From: Bailinhaonella thermotolerans
Lineage (GTDB): Bacteria; Actinomycetota; Actinomycetes; Streptosporangiales; Streptosporangiaceae
Reading direction: 5' to 3'
NCBI RefSeq assembly: GCF_003594875.1
Contig: NZ_QZEY01000014.1
Coordinates: 62,001 to 126,000 of the forward strand
DNA: 64,000 nucleotides
How positions within the stretch are numbered: the first letter of the stretch is position 1; each line of letters begins with the position of its first letter. Positions 8,121 through 19,125 of the stretch are shown here, one piece after another. Under the pieces are notes generated by a model. It saw nothing but the letters and a program-made list of their open reading frames with translations. It had not been told where the DNA came from and did no database searches. The translations under genes were made by a program, and so were the position numbers.

Positions 8121-9944
8121 TCAGGAGGGCTGGATCCCGACGGCCTTCCAGGCGTCCGCGACCACGGCGGCCTCGGGGCTGCCGAAGCGGTGGCGGGCGG
8201 CGGTGACGGTGCGCCGGGCGAGGACGGCGAAGTCGGGGCGCGGGGGCAGCGCGGGGCGCGTGATCGCGTCGTACCAGATCAGGCCGGCCTTCTCCCAGGC
8301 GTGCCCGCCGAAGGCGATCGCCGCGCGGTAGAAGGCGTGGTTGGGGATGCCGCAGTTGACGTGGACGCCGCCGTTGTCCTCGGAGGTGCGGACGTAGTCC
8401 CGCATGTGCGCGGGCTGGGCGTCCCGGCCGACGAGGCCGCCGCCGTACGCCGTGCCGGGGGCGCGCATCGAGCGCAGGGCGGGCTGGCCGATCAGCAGGC
8501 CCTCGCCGAGCAGCCAGGACGCCTCCTCGGCGGTGTCGCCGCGGTGGTACTGGAGGGTGAGGACGCCGAACACGTCGCACAGCGACTCCAGCACCGACCC
8601 GCTCTGCCCCTCGAACTCCAGCTCCAGCTCGGGGAATCCGTGGCACAGCTCGTGCGCGATCACCTCGACGCGCGCGCTGAACCGGCCGAACACCCGGCCG
8701 TCGCCGTCGCCCACGACGACCCGCCGCCCGTCCCAGTAGGCGTTGAGGAACTCCGTCGAGTAGTGCACGACCGCCTCGAGAGGCCGTCCCGCCCCGTCCA
8801 GCGAGTCGCGGCCCAGCACCTCCCGCAGGAACCGGTCGGTCGCGGCCAGCGCGTCGTAGGTCTCGTCCACCGTCACGTCCCCCGTCGGCGGCTCGCCCGT
8901 CGCGCGGGCCGGCCGGGCCGCGTCCAGGTCGTCGCGGCCCCCGGCGTCGAAGACCCGCACCCGCCCGGCGGGGACCGGGGGGAAGGGGACGGCGGGCCCG
9001 GCCGGGGCGGGCGTCACCGGGAAGGCCCCGGTGGAGGACGCCGGGCGGCCGGCCCGGTCCGGGGCCTCCCGGGACGGGCGTGCCTCCCCCTGCCCCGCCG
9101 GGTGCCCGGGAGCGGCGCCGGGCCGGGGGACCGGCAGCTCGATGGTGACGTCGTCGGGGTGGCCGCCCCGGAGCCCGGGCGCGCGGGCGCCGTGACCCGG
9201 CGCGGGCCCCGGCGGCGCGGGCCCCGGCGGCGCGGGCCCCGGCGGCGCGGGCCCCGGCGGCGCGGGCCCCGGCGGCGCGGGCGAGGACGGCGAGGCGGGC
9301 GAGGACGGCGAGGCGGGCGCTTCGCCGCGGGACGGCGGGCCCGGCAGGGAGCGGGTGTGGCGGAGGGCCGCGCGGGCGGACATCGACACGGCGAGGGATC
9401 CGTGGTCGATGATGCTGACGAGCAGGTCGGGCGGGACGGCCCCGGTCAGCGCGACGGGGGGCGGGACGGGCCCGGCCGGGGGAGGGGCCGCGAGGCGGCG
9501 GATCTCGGCGTCCAGCCGCGCGTCGGGGATGTCGGCCACCCGGGCCACGACGCGCAGGGCCTCCACGACCTCGGCCACCGACCGTTCCAGGAGCGTGTCG
9601 CGCACGGCGGCGTCGAGGGGGTCCCCGGAGGCCAGGAACTGGATCGCGTCCAGGGCGGCGTATCCGCGGTGGGCGGCGTCGAACGCCCTGGGCCGGGACT
9701 TGCGGGCCAGGGCCTCCGCGTGGGCGTCCCAGGAGGAGCGGGACAGCGTCACGACCGGCCAGGAGGCGGTGGCGCGGAAGTAGGCGACGGCGGCGGCGTT
9801 GCGGGTCAGCTCCGCGAAGACCAGGCGGGCCGAGGTGCGGGCGGCGGTGCGGGTGCGCCAGACGGCCCCGGCGGCGGTGACGAGGGCGCCGCCGGCGAGC
9901 GCGATGAGAGCGATGATGAGGTCGCTCGCATCGATGTCGGGCAT
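8121..9944 (-). CDS. Membrane-anchored M4 (thermolysin/protealysin-type) metallopeptidase, chimeric
   Basis: Zinc metallopeptidase of 607 aa with unusual layout. Residues 9-29 form one transmembrane helix; the acidic N-terminus and the following RTRTAARTSAR suggest the C-terminal part faces the cytoplasm. Residues 35-150 are helical with no known family. Around 168-200, AVPPDLLVSIIDHG resembles the PSN propeptide motif of protealysin-type precursors. A PPGPA repeat linker (about 224-249) and Pro-rich region lead to the catalytic domain (about 327-607): HELCH 431-435 (zinc His and catalytic Glu), third ligand Glu453 in ESLCD, and NGGVHVNCGIPNHAFY with catalytic His528. The ATG at 9944 precedes the TM helix. 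No emfourin-type inhibitor gene is adjacent. A clear M4 enzyme; its topology and target are inference. Confidence 0.87.
   Translation of the reverse strand: MPDIDASDLIIALIALAGGALVTAAGAVWRTRTAARTSARLVFAELTRNAAAVAYFRATASWPVVTLSRSSWDAHAEALARKSRPRAFDAAHRGYAALDAIQFLASGDPLDAAVRDTLLERSVAEVVEALRVVARVADIPDARLDAEIRRLAAPPPAGPVPPPVALTGAVPPDLLVSIIDHGSLAVSMSARAALRHTRSLPGPPSRGEAPASPSSPASPSSPAPPGPAPPGPAPPGPAPPGPAPPGPAPGHGARAPGLRGGHPDDVTIELPVPRPGAAPGHPAGQGEARPSREAPDRAGRPASSTGAFPVTPAPAGPAVPFPPVPAGRVRVFDAGGRDDLDAARPARATGEPPTGDVTVDETYDALAATDRFLREVLGRDSLDGAGRPLEAVVHYSTEFLNAYWDGRRVVVGDGDGRVFGRFSARVEVIAHELCHGFPELELEFEGQSGSVLESLCDVFGVLTLQYHRGDTAEEASWLLGEGLLIGQPALRSMRAPGTAYGGGLVGRDAQPAHMRDYVRTSEDNGGVHVNCGIPNHAFYRAAIAFGGHAWEKAGLIWYDAITRPALPPRPDFAVLARRTVTAARHRFGSPEAAVVADAWKAVGIQPS
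9198..9314 (-). repeat. Tandem 15-bp repeat encoding PPGPA linker
   Basis: Five near-identical 15-base units (GGCGCGGGCCCCGGC on the plus strand) encode APPGP repeats in the linker of the M4 peptidase, and an adjacent duplicated 18-base unit encodes SPSSPA. Such coding microsatellites expand and contract easily, so linker length probably differs among strains. Confidence 0.85.
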
Positions 9945-10081
9945 GTCGTCATCGTGATCGATGGTGGCGGTTCTCGCCAGCGATGTGGGCTGCAATACCC
10001 TGGTCCGCTGATATATCGGCAAGTCCGCGCGCCGGCGACCCCCTGCCGGCGGCCCCATATCGGCAACCCCCCGGGAGCGGT

Positions 10082-11215
10082 GTGCACGACAGGATCCGGA
10101 TACTCGGCCTCGCGAACGTGATCGTCATGGTCGTCGCCTTCGCGGTGCTCGTCGCCCAGCTCCCCGCGCGGAGGGGGGAGGCCGTCAGCGCCCCGCCGCG
10201 GCCGGCGCCGGGCAAGGCCGTACCGGGTGGGACGCCGGTCCCCGCGCCGAGGCCCGCGCCGCCCGACCCCGCGTCGGTCAAGGCGAACGAGCTGGGGATG
10301 ATGCCGATCCTGATGTACCACCGCATCCTCGCCAAGCGGCAGGCCGAGCTGGACCGCACGCCGGAGCAGCTCCGCCGGGAGCTGGTACGGCTGGCGCGCG
10401 AGGGCTACGTGCCGGTGACGGCGGCCGAGTTCGCCGCGGGGCGGATGGACATCCCGGCGGGCAGGCACCCGGTGGCGCTGACGTTCGACGACGGCCACCC
10501 CAGCCACTTCCGCTTCGGCCCCGACGGGCAGCCGGCCCCGGGGACGGCGGCGCGGGTGATCCTGGACGTGGCGCGGGAGTACCCGGGGTTCCGCCCGGTG
10601 GCGACGTTCTGGGTGAACCGCGAGCCGTTCGGGCTGACCGACCCGGCCGAGCAGGCGCGGGCCGTGCAGTGGCTGACGCGGCACGGGTTCGAGGTGGCCA
10701 ACCACACGTGGTCGCACCCGGCGCTGAACACGCTCCCGCGCAAGAAGGTCGTGGAGCAGATCGACCGGACGCAGCGTATGATCGAGGACTTGGGCGGCGG
10801 CAAGCCGACGACCCTCGCCCTGCCGTACGGCATCATGCCCAAAAGGCGTGAGTGGGCGCGGCGGGACTTCGCCGGGGTGTTCCTGGCGGGGGCCTCGCCC
10901 TCGGTGTCGCCGTTCCACAGGGACTACTCGCCGCTGGGGATCCAGCGGATACAGTCGAACGGGAAGAAGGGGGACTGCCGCCTCTACTGCTCTCAGGCGT
11001 GGCTCGACTGGCTGCGGGCGCACCCCGAGAAGCGTTACACCTCAGACGGGAATCCGGAGAAGATCTCCTTCCCCAGAGGGTTGTTGCGATATCTTGACCG
11101 AGAGCGGAAGAACCTGGCGAACCCCTACGACATGCCAGGTAGGTCGCCCACAATGGGGCAAAGTCCGGGTGCTCCGAGCACGTCGCCCGGCGTTTCCGGC
11201 TCTCCTTCCGATTGA
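10082..11215 (+). CDS. Membrane-anchored polysaccharide deacetylase (NodB-like)
   Basis: Probable extracytoplasmic carbohydrate esterase family 4 enzyme of 377 aa. A signal-anchor (about 8-27, LGLANVIVMVVAFAVLV) and a Pro-rich linker precede the catalytic domain. I see MMPILMYHR near 73, the metal/catalytic motif TFDDG (134-138), HTWSH (208-212, metal-binding H-x-x-x-H) and LPYG (247-250). The second half carries an unusual insert with two cysteines (CRLYC) and ends in a Ser/Pro-rich tail. The GTG at 10082 has GGGAG four to five bases upstream. It diverges from the M4 peptidase. The substrate is likely peptidoglycan or a surface polysaccharide; this is inferred from the family. Confidence 0.88.
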   Translation: MHDRIRILGLANVIVMVVAFAVLVAQLPARRGEAVSAPPRPAPGKAVPGGTPVPAPRPAPPDPASVKANELGMMPILMYHRILAKRQAELDRTPEQLRRELVRLAREGYVPVTAAEFAAGRMDIPAGRHPVALTFDDGHPSHFRFGPDGQPAPGTAARVILDVAREYPGFRPVATFWVNREPFGLTDPAEQARAVQWLTRHGFEVANHTWSHPALNTLPRKKVVEQIDRTQRMIEDLGGGKPTTLALPYGIMPKRREWARRDFAGVFLAGASPSVSPFHRDYSPLGIQRIQSNGKKGDCRLYCSQAWLDWLRAHPEKRYTSDGNPEKISFPRGLLRYLDRERKNLANPYDMPGRSPTMGQSPGAPSTSPGVSGSPSD

Positions 11216-11240
11216 CCCACCCTGTCTGGTCTCATATCCT
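11212..11240 (+). promoter_or_regulatory. Sigma-70-type promoter of rpsA
   Basis: TTGACC (11212-11217) and TATCCT (11235-11240) are separated by exactly 17 bases, a near-consensus housekeeping promoter 148 bases before the rpsA start. The -35 overlaps the stop codon of the deacetylase gene. The long 5' leader could carry S1 autoregulation, as known in other bacteria. Confidence 0.7.
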
Positions 11241-11387
11241 GATCGCTGCGCTGTGGGCTCGCGCGCGCCTCGGACGGAGCGGGCTCGCGCTCGCCGGTCG
11301 ATCGATCCCAATCCTCGGCTGAACGATAGAGGGCCTGCCGCGCATCGTCCTTCATCACACCTGTCCGCGTTCGGAGCAATTCCACAC

Positions 11388-12857
11388 ATGACGAGCAGCA
11401 CCGAGGCCACCTCGACAACCCCGCAGGTAGCGGTCAACGACATCGGTTCCGAGGAGGCCTTCCTCGCCGCGATCGACGAGACCATCAAGTACTTCAACGA
11501 CGGCGACATCGTCGAAGGCACCGTCGTCAAGGTCGATCGAGACGAGGTCTTGCTCGACATCGGTTACAAGACCGAAGGTGTGATCCCCTCCCGCGAGCTC
11601 TCGATCAAGCACGACGTCGACCCCAACGAGGTCGTCGCCGTGGGCGACCACGTCGAGGCGCTCGTCCTCCAGAAGGAGGACAAGGAGGGCCGCCTGATCC
11701 TGTCCAAGAAGCGCGCCCAGTACGAGCGCGCCTGGGGCACGATCGAGAAGATCAAGGACGAGGACGGCATCGTCACCGGCACCGTCATCGAGGTCGTCAA
11801 GGGCGGCCTCATCCTCGACATCGGCCTGCGCGGCTTCCTGCCGGCGTCCCTCGTCGAGATGCGCCGGGTCCGCGACCTGCAGCCGTACGTCGGCCGTGAG
11901 CTCGAGGCCAAGATCATCGAGCTGGACAAGAACCGCAACAACGTGGTCCTGTCCCGCCGCGCCTGGCTCGAGCAGACGCAGTCCGAGGTTCGCCAGACGT
12001 TCCTCAACACCCTCCAGAAGGGCCAGGTCCGCAAGGGCGTCGTGTCCTCGATCGTCAACTTCGGCGCCTTCGTGGACCTCGGCGGCGTCGACGGTCTGGT
12101 CCACGTCTCCGAGCTGTCCTGGAAGCACATCGACCACCCCTCCGAGGTCGTCGAGGTCGGCCAGGAGGTCACGGTCGAGGTCCTGGACGTCGACATGGAG
12201 CGCGAGCGCGTCTCCCTGTCGCTCAAGGCGACCCAGGAAGACCCGTGGCAGCAGTTCGCCCGCACCCACCAGATCGGCCAGGTCGTGCCGGGCCGCGTCA
12301 CCAAGCTGGTGCCGTTCGGCGCGTTCGTCCGGGTCGAGGAGGGCATCGAGGGCCTGGTGCACATCTCCGAGCTGGCCGAGCGCCACGTGGAGATCCCCGA
12401 GCAGGTCGTCCAGGTCGGCGACGAGATCTTCGTGAAGATCATCGACATCGACCTCGACCGCCGTCGCATCTCCCTCTCGCTCAAGCAGGCCAACGAGCCG
12501 GCGGGCGAGGCCGTGGAGTTCGACCCCACGCTGTACGGCATGGCGGCCGAGTACGACGAGCAGGGCAACTACAAGTACCCCGAGGGCTTCGACCCGGAGA
12601 CGGGCGAGTGGCTCGAGGGCTTCGAGGCCCAGCGCGAGGAGTGGGAGCGGCAGTACGCCGAGGCCCAGGCCCGCTACGAGGCGCACCGCAAGCAGGTCGA
12701 GGAGGCCCGCAAGGCCGAGGCCGAGGCCGCGGCTCCGTCCTCCTACACCGGTGAGACCGGTGGCGGCCAGAGCGGCGGCGGCACCACCGGCGGCGCCCTC
12801 GCCTCCGACGAGGCCCTCGCCGCGCTGCGCGAGAAGCTCGCCGGCGGCCAGAGCTGA
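11388..12857 (+). CDS. rpsA: 30S ribosomal protein S1
   Basis: RNA-binding ribosomal protein that brings structured mRNAs to the 30S subunit, 489 aa. Four S1 OB-fold repeats are visible (about 36-105, 122-190, 206-275 and 291-360; for example GTVVKVDRDEVLLDIGYKTEGVIP and GVVSSIVNFGAFVDLGGVDGLVH), the usual actinobacterial number, followed by an acidic and Gly-rich tail. The ATG at 11388 gives the standard N-terminus; only a distant GGAG precedes it, and weak Shine-Dalgarno sequences are common for rpsA. It has its own promoter at 11212-11240 and a strong terminator at 12888-12923, so it is a single-gene transcript. Confidence 0.96.
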   Translation: MTSSTEATSTTPQVAVNDIGSEEAFLAAIDETIKYFNDGDIVEGTVVKVDRDEVLLDIGYKTEGVIPSRELSIKHDVDPNEVVAVGDHVEALVLQKEDKEGRLILSKKRAQYERAWGTIEKIKDEDGIVTGTVIEVVKGGLILDIGLRGFLPASLVEMRRVRDLQPYVGRELEAKIIELDKNRNNVVLSRRAWLEQTQSEVRQTFLNTLQKGQVRKGVVSSIVNFGAFVDLGGVDGLVHVSELSWKHIDHPSEVVEVGQEVTVEVLDVDMERERVSLSLKATQEDPWQQFARTHQIGQVVPGRVTKLVPFGAFVRVEEGIEGLVHISELAERHVEIPEQVVQVGDEIFVKIIDIDLDRRRISLSLKQANEPAGEAVEFDPTLYGMAAEYDEQGNYKYPEGFDPETGEWLEGFEAQREEWERQYAEAQARYEAHRKQVEEARKAEAEAAAPSSYTGETGGGQSGGGTTGGALASDEALAALREKLAGGQS

Positions 12858-12887
12858 CGCTCTGAGGTCGTAGACCGAGCCTGACGT

Positions 12888-12923
12888 AAAGGGGCCCCGC
12901 GTCGATTGACGCGGGGCCCCTTT
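12888..12923 (+). terminator. Strong rho-independent-like terminator of rpsA
   Basis: A perfect 16-bp stem (AAAGGGGCCCCGCGTC / GACGCGGGGCCCCTTT) with a GATT loop lies 31 bases after the rpsA stop, and the second arm ends in CCTTT. This is the most classical terminator in the window. Confidence 0.85.
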
Positions 12924-12943
12924 CGCGTGGGAGGGTGAGCCCC

Positions 12944-13555
12944 ATGCCGAACCCGCACCCCGCCCCGCCCCAGCAGCCCGGCGCGCCCGGGACGTCCGCG
13001 CCCGCCGTACGGCCGGAGCCCGCCGGGGCCACGACCGGAGCGGGCGCGCCGGCCGTACCGCGACAGGCGCCCGCCGGGGAGCGGGGGAGCGGAGCACCCG
13101 CCGGGATACGGATCGCCCGGGCGGTGGCGGCGGACGCCGGGGAGGTGCTCACGGTGCAGCGCGCCGCCTACGTGACCGAGGCACAGCTCTACGGGGACCC
13201 GTTCATCGCGCCGCTGTGCGAGTCGCTGGAACAGGCGCGGGCCGCGATCGAGAAGGCCGTGGTGCTCACGGCGGTGGACGGCGGCCGGATCGTGGGGGCG
13301 GTGCGGGGGCAGCTCAACGACCGCACCTGCCTGGTCGGGCGGCTCGTCGTCGCGCCCGACGCGCAGGGGCGCGGGATCGGGACCGCGCTGATGAGGGCGC
13401 TGGAGGAGGCCGTGGGGGCCGACGCCTACGATCTGTTCACCGGGCACCTGAGCGAGGGGAACCTGCGGCTCTACCGGCGGCTCGGCTATCGCGAGACCCG
13501 GCGCGAGCGGGTCCACGAGCATCTGACCCTGGTCCATCTGCGGAAGACCCTGTGA
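12944..13555 (+). CDS. GNAT-family N-acetyltransferase
   Basis: Acetyl-CoA-dependent acyltransferase of 203 aa. After a disordered Pro/Ala-rich N-terminal 55 residues comes a GNAT domain (about 58-203): the motif A strand and loop read [21 protein letters not shown], with the Q/RxxGxG/A pyrophosphate-binding signature, followed by [19 protein letters not shown], the motif B region. The ATG at 12944 has GGGAGGG eight bases upstream and was chosen over GTG 12935. It sits between the rpsA terminator and coaE, 13 bases before the latter, so the two are probably co-transcribed. The substrate cannot be told from sequence. Confidence 0.88.
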   Translation: MPNPHPAPPQQPGAPGTSAPAVRPEPAGATTGAGAPAVPRQAPAGERGSGAPAGIRIARAVAADAGEVLTVQRAAYVTEAQLYGDPFIAPLCESLEQARAAIEKAVVLTAVDGGRIVGAVRGQLNDRTCLVGRLVVAPDAQGRGIGTALMRALEEAVGADAYDLFTGHLSEGNLRLYRRLGYRETRRERVHEHLTLVHLRKTL

Positions 13556-13568
13556 GGAAGGCGGGCGC

Positions 13569-14168
13569 GTGCTGAAGGTCGGGCTGACCGGCGGTATCGG
13601 TTCGGGCAAGAGCGAGGTGTCGCGGCGGCTCTCGGAGGCCGGCGCGATCGTCATCGACGCGGACAAGATCGCCCGCGAGGTGGTGGAGCCGGGCACGCCC
13701 GGCCTGGCCCGGGTCGTCGAGGAGTTCGGCGAGGAGGTGCTGCGCCCCGACGGCGGCCTCGACCGCGAGAGGCTGGGCTCGATCGTCTTCGCCGACCGCG
13801 ACCGGCTGGCCGCCCTCAACGCGATCGTCCACCCCCTGGTCGGGGAGCGCGTCGCAGAGCTCCAGGAGGCCGCGCCGCCGGACTCCGTCCTCGTCTACGA
13901 CGTCCCGCTGCTGGTCGAGAACGGCCTGGCCGCGATGTACGACGTGGTGGTGGTCGTGGACGCGAGCGAGCCGACCCGCCTCGACCGGCTGGTCCGCCTG
14001 CGCGGCATGACCGAGGCCGACGCCAAGGCCCGCATCGCCGCCCAGGCCGACCGCGAGACCCGCCTGGCGGCCGCCGACGTCGTCATCGACAACGACGGCC
14101 CCCTGGAGGACCTGGACCGTCAGGTCGCCGCCCTCTGGCGGGACCTGCGCGGCCGCACCGGGGCCTGA
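13569..14168 (+). CDS. coaE: Dephospho-CoA kinase
   Basis: Last enzyme of coenzyme A synthesis, phosphorylating the 3'-hydroxyl of dephospho-CoA with ATP. The 199-aa product starts [15 protein letters not shown] with the P-loop at 8-15; [14 protein letters not shown] and the [11 protein letters not shown] segment are typical of the CoA-binding and lid regions. Actinobacterial CoaE is often longer, with a C-terminal UPF0157 domain; that domain is absent here. The GTG at 13569 follows GAGGAAGG. Its place between rpsA and uvrB is the conserved actinobacterial order. Confidence 0.95.
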   Translation: MLKVGLTGGIGSGKSEVSRRLSEAGAIVIDADKIAREVVEPGTPGLARVVEEFGEEVLRPDGGLDRERLGSIVFADRDRLAALNAIVHPLVGERVAELQEAAPPDSVLVYDVPLLVENGLAAMYDVVVVVDASEPTRLDRLVRLRGMTEADAKARIAAQADRETRLAAADVVIDNDGPLEDLDRQVAALWRDLRGRTGA

Positions 14169-14471
14169 CCCGGCCCCCGGCCGGTCGCCCCACGACCTGA
14201 TCCCCGCGCCTCCTCCAGCCGCCCCGCGCCTCCCCAGGCGCCCAGCGCCTCCCCCGGGCGGATGCCCCGTGCCGTACGGCCTCGCGAGCGCGGCGGCCCC
14301 GCCCCGCGCCGGGCCGTACGGCGGACGCGCCGGAAAGCGCCGGGAGCTGGGCGGATTCGCAAAGAGTTGGACGGACAGGCGGGTGGGACCGCGAGATCTG
14401 GCCTACGCTTCTCTCCGACATTGCTCGGACGCGCTCGGTGAGCGTGGTGCGGAAGGCGGGGGTCGCGGCTC
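14169..14471. other. Intergenic region, two GCCGTACGG palindromes
   Basis: This 303-base gap has no gene on either strand. It begins with a GC-rich inverted-repeat-like stretch (CCCGGCCCCCGGCCGG) that may terminate coaE, carries two copies of CCGTACGGC (about 14271 and 14311) and ends in a less GC-rich stretch that should hold the promoter of the next gene; no clear -35/-10 pair was assigned. Confidence 0.5.
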
Positions 14472-16631
14472 ATGGGCAGTCGGCGGCGTGTGATTTCGGT
14501 CGCCGTGTTTCTCATGGCGGTGTCGGCAGTGTGGATCATGGCGTTGGAGGCGCCGCGGGTGGCCGAGTTGTGGGGCCCGCGCGAGGCCGCCGTGAGACCG
14601 CCGGCGGCCGCGCGCCCGATGCCGCCCGCGTTGCCGTACCCCACCACCGGGCCGGTCCGGGTGCCGCCGCGCGGGGACCGGTTCATGCAGATCGTGGCGG
14701 ACGCGGGGGAACTGCGGCCGATGGCGCGGGACCTGAAGAACACGATCATGGACGGGCGCGACTCGCTGACCGTGGTGATCGGGCCGCGGGCGGGCGCGGC
14801 GGCGCGGCGGGCCCATCTGCGGCTCGCGGGGCCGCGCGCGGGCGGGTGGCGGCGGAGCGTGCACCGCACGGCCGCCGGGAGCTTCGTGTCGCACACCCTG
14901 AGCGGGCACCCGAACGTGCGAGTGGTGACGCTCGCGGCGCGGCGGCCCGCGGAGGCCGCGCCGGTCGTGGGCGTGCTGATGCGGCGGTTCCGGCCCACGG
15001 TCATCCGCACCGGCGGGGCGGGGCTGCCGCCCGCCGTCGGCCGGGCCGTCGCGCGGTACGGCGACGCGCGGCTCGTCGAGATCCCCTACCGCCGCCAGGC
15101 CCCCGCGCGCGAGCGCGCGTGGCCCGCGGGGCCGCTGCGGATCGGGCTGGGGAGCGACGGGCGGCTGCGGGCGTTCTCCGTCCAGAACGGGCGGCTGCTG
15201 ACCTGGCTGGAGCGCCCGGACGGCACGTGGGCGGGGCCGAAGGCCGTGGGACCCGTGCTGGAGCGCCTGGCGCCGGAGATCTCGGCCGAGCCGCTGCCCG
15301 GCGGCCGCTGGGCGGTGACCGGGCGGCTGCGGGACTCGGGCGACGTCGTGGTGGCGCGCACCGGTGAGGCCAAGGCGGCGGGGACCTCCGTGCCCGAGAC
15401 GATCGCGAGGCTGCGCGACCCCGACGCGGTCAGGAAGCTGGGCGAGGACGTCACCCTCCCGTCGCTGCCCCCGTGGCCGGCCGACCCGCTCCGGCCTCCG
15501 GCGGCCGCGCCTGCGGAGCCGGGCTCGGGCACGCCGGGCGGGCACGAGAGCGCGCCTGACGGCGAGCCCGCCCCCATCCTGGTCCCGGGTGTCCCCGAAC
15601 CGGGGGACGGCCTGGTGGACCACCTCCTGCGGCCCGGCGGCCCCCCTGCCCACCCCCAGAGCCCGGGTACGGCGGGCGGCGGCGCGAGCGGCGGCTCCCG
15701 GCCCGGCGGGGCGGACGGCCACGGCGGCGGGGCGGGCGGCGGCGCTCCCGGCAGCGGCTTCCCCGGGATCGGCGGCGCCTCGGGCAAGGGCGGCGCCTCG
15801 GGCAAGGGCGGCGCCTCGGGCAAGGGCGGCGCCTCGGGCAACGGCGGCGCTTCCGGAAAGGGCGGCACCTCGGGCGAGAGCGGCGCCCCAGGGAACGGCG
15901 GCGTCCCGGGGAGCGGCGGCGTCCCGGTACCGGGCTGGGCCGACCCCGGCTCGGCCTGGGACGGCGAGGGGATCGCGGGGAACCCGGGGATCGGCGGCCC
16001 CGGCATCGGCGGCGGGCCCGGCGGCGGCCTCGTCGAGGGCCCGGTGCCGGACGGCATCGGCGCGGACGCGGCCCGGCGAGAGCGAGAGCGTGAGCGCGAG
16101 CGAGGGCGAGGGCGGGAGACGGACCGCGGGCGTGGGAGCGAGCGGGAGCGCGGGCGCGGCCCGGTGCCGATGGCCGGGACCGGGGACACGCGGTGGTGGC
16201 GCCTCGGGACCCCCGGGCGCCGGTGGGCGCGCGGAGCCGAGGCGCCGGTGGTCACGCGTGAGGGCGACCGCCTGCACGTCGTCCTGCGCGACGCCCGGGG
16301 CCGCGCGGCCGTGCACCGGCTGGACGGCGAGGGCTGGGCCCTCCGCCGGTCGGCCGGGCCCCTCCCGGCGGCGCGTCCGTCCGTCGCCGGCCTGATCAGG
16401 TGCGGCCTGACGCGGCGCGCGGGCGTGCGCTGCGCCGTACGTCGCGCCGGGGACGGCACGTGGGCGCGCGCCCGCCTCGGCCGGTCGGCGGCGCTCCCGC
16501 CCCAGGTGGCCGCGGACTCCGCGGGCCGGGCGGTGGTCGCCCTGATAGGCCGCCACGGCCGCCTGTTCGTCAACCGCCAGCTCGCCCCCGGCGCCACCGC
16601 CTTCACCGGCTGGCGCCAGGCCGGCTCCTGA
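14472..16631 (+). CDS. Signal-anchored protein with Gly-Ala-Ser repeats and possible split beta-propeller
   Basis: Function unknown, 719 aa. An N-terminal basic segment and hydrophobic helix (about 6-25) suggest export and membrane anchoring. Residues about 215-300 (SDGRLRAFSVQNGRLLTWLERPDGTWAGP) and about 575-719 (DGEGWALRR, AGDGTWARARLG, RHGRLFVNRQL) look like WD/PLL-type beta-propeller blades in which short strands end in Gly-x-W. Between them lies a roughly 270-residue low-complexity stretch: Pro/Gly-rich, then GGASGK units repeated about seven times, then Gly/Pro, then a run of RE/RG repeats (about 535-560). The repeats are maintained as in-frame 18-base units. A surface or wall-associated protein seems likely; the propeller call is tentative. 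Confidence 0.7.
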   Translation: MGSRRRVISVAVFLMAVSAVWIMALEAPRVAELWGPREAAVRPPAAARPMPPALPYPTTGPVRVPPRGDRFMQIVADAGELRPMARDLKNTIMDGRDSLTVVIGPRAGAAARRAHLRLAGPRAGGWRRSVHRTAAGSFVSHTLSGHPNVRVVTLAARRPAEAAPVVGVLMRRFRPTVIRTGGAGLPPAVGRAVARYGDARLVEIPYRRQAPARERAWPAGPLRIGLGSDGRLRAFSVQNGRLLTWLERPDGTWAGPKAVGPVLERLAPEISAEPLPGGRWAVTGRLRDSGDVVVARTGEAKAAGTSVPETIARLRDPDAVRKLGEDVTLPSLPPWPADPLRPPAAAPAEPGSGTPGGHESAPDGEPAPILVPGVPEPGDGLVDHLLRPGGPPAHPQSPGTAGGGASGGSRPGGADGHGGGAGGGAPGSGFPGIGGASGKGGASGKGGASGKGGASGNGGASGKGGTSGESGAPGNGGVPGSGGVPVPGWADPGSAWDGEGIAGNPGIGGPGIGGGPGGGLVEGPVPDGIGADAARRERERERERGRGRETDRGRGSERERGRGPVPMAGTGDTRWWRLGTPGRRWARGAEAPVVTREGDRLHVVLRDARGRAAVHRLDGEGWALRRSAGPLPAARPSVAGLIRCGLTRRAGVRCAVRRAGDGTWARARLGRSAALPPQVAADSAGRAVVALIGRHGRLFVNRQLAPGATAFTGWRQAGS

Positions 16632-16666
16632 CCCGCCCCGCCCACCCCGCCCCCCTCGCCCACCCC

Positions 16667-16701
16667 GCGCCCCCGCCGCCGAAGCGCCGCGGCGGGGGCG
16701 C
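16667..16701. terminator. GC-rich hairpin after the 14472 gene
   Basis: A perfect 13-bp inverted repeat (GCGCCCCCGCCGC / GCGGCGGGGGCGC) with a nine-base loop lies 36 bases past the stop codon. No U-tract follows. Its position suggests termination before the uvrB promoter. Confidence 0.55.
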
Positions 16702-16803
16702 CGCACGTCGCGTGGCGGGCCGTACGCCCAGGTCAGGGGCGTCCGCCGCCTCCGGGATAACATGACGCCGAGCGGGGAGTGGGGAATTGTCGGGGGTGGG
16801 GCG

Positions 16804-16809
16804 TAGGTT
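16804..16809 (+). promoter_or_regulatory. -10 box of uvrB, probably leaderless
   Basis: TAGGTT matches TAnnnT and ends eight bases before the GTG of uvrB, so transcription would begin at or next to the start codon. TAGCTA at 16809-16814 is an alternative -10, paired with TTGTCG at 16787-16792. No LexA box was recognised. Confidence 0.45.
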
Positions 16810-16817
16810 AGCTAGAC

Positions 16818-18929
<2,112 letters not shown>

Positions 18930-18933
18930 CGGC

Positions 18934-19008
18934 GCCCCGTCCCGGTGCCGGCCGCCCCGTCCCGGTGCCGCCGCCTCGTCCCGGTGCCGGCCGCCCCGTC
19001 CCGGTGAC
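18934..19008. repeat. Four-copy ~20-bp tandem repeat after uvrB
   Basis: The unit CCCCGTCCCGGTGCCGGCCG recurs four times with 19-20 base spacing and a few substitutions, directly behind the uvrB stop. It is non-coding and may be a slippage-generated array. Confidence 0.75.
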
Positions 19009-19080
19009 GCGGCCCTGGCACGGGCGGCGGCCCCCTCACCGTGAGGTCGCCTCGTCGCGCGACCCGGTCCCCTCACGCGC

Positions 19081-19114
19081 GTACGGCGGCCGCCCCGCCG
19101 GGCGGCCGCCGTAC
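19081..19114. terminator. Bidirectional terminator between convergent uvrB and the secreted protein
   Basis: GTACGGCGGCCGCC and its reverse complement form a perfect 14-bp stem with a six-base loop, 12 bases from the end of the minus-strand gene. Both arms carry the GTACGGC core that is over-represented across the window. Confidence 0.65.
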
Positions 19115-19125
19115 ACGGCGCGGGT

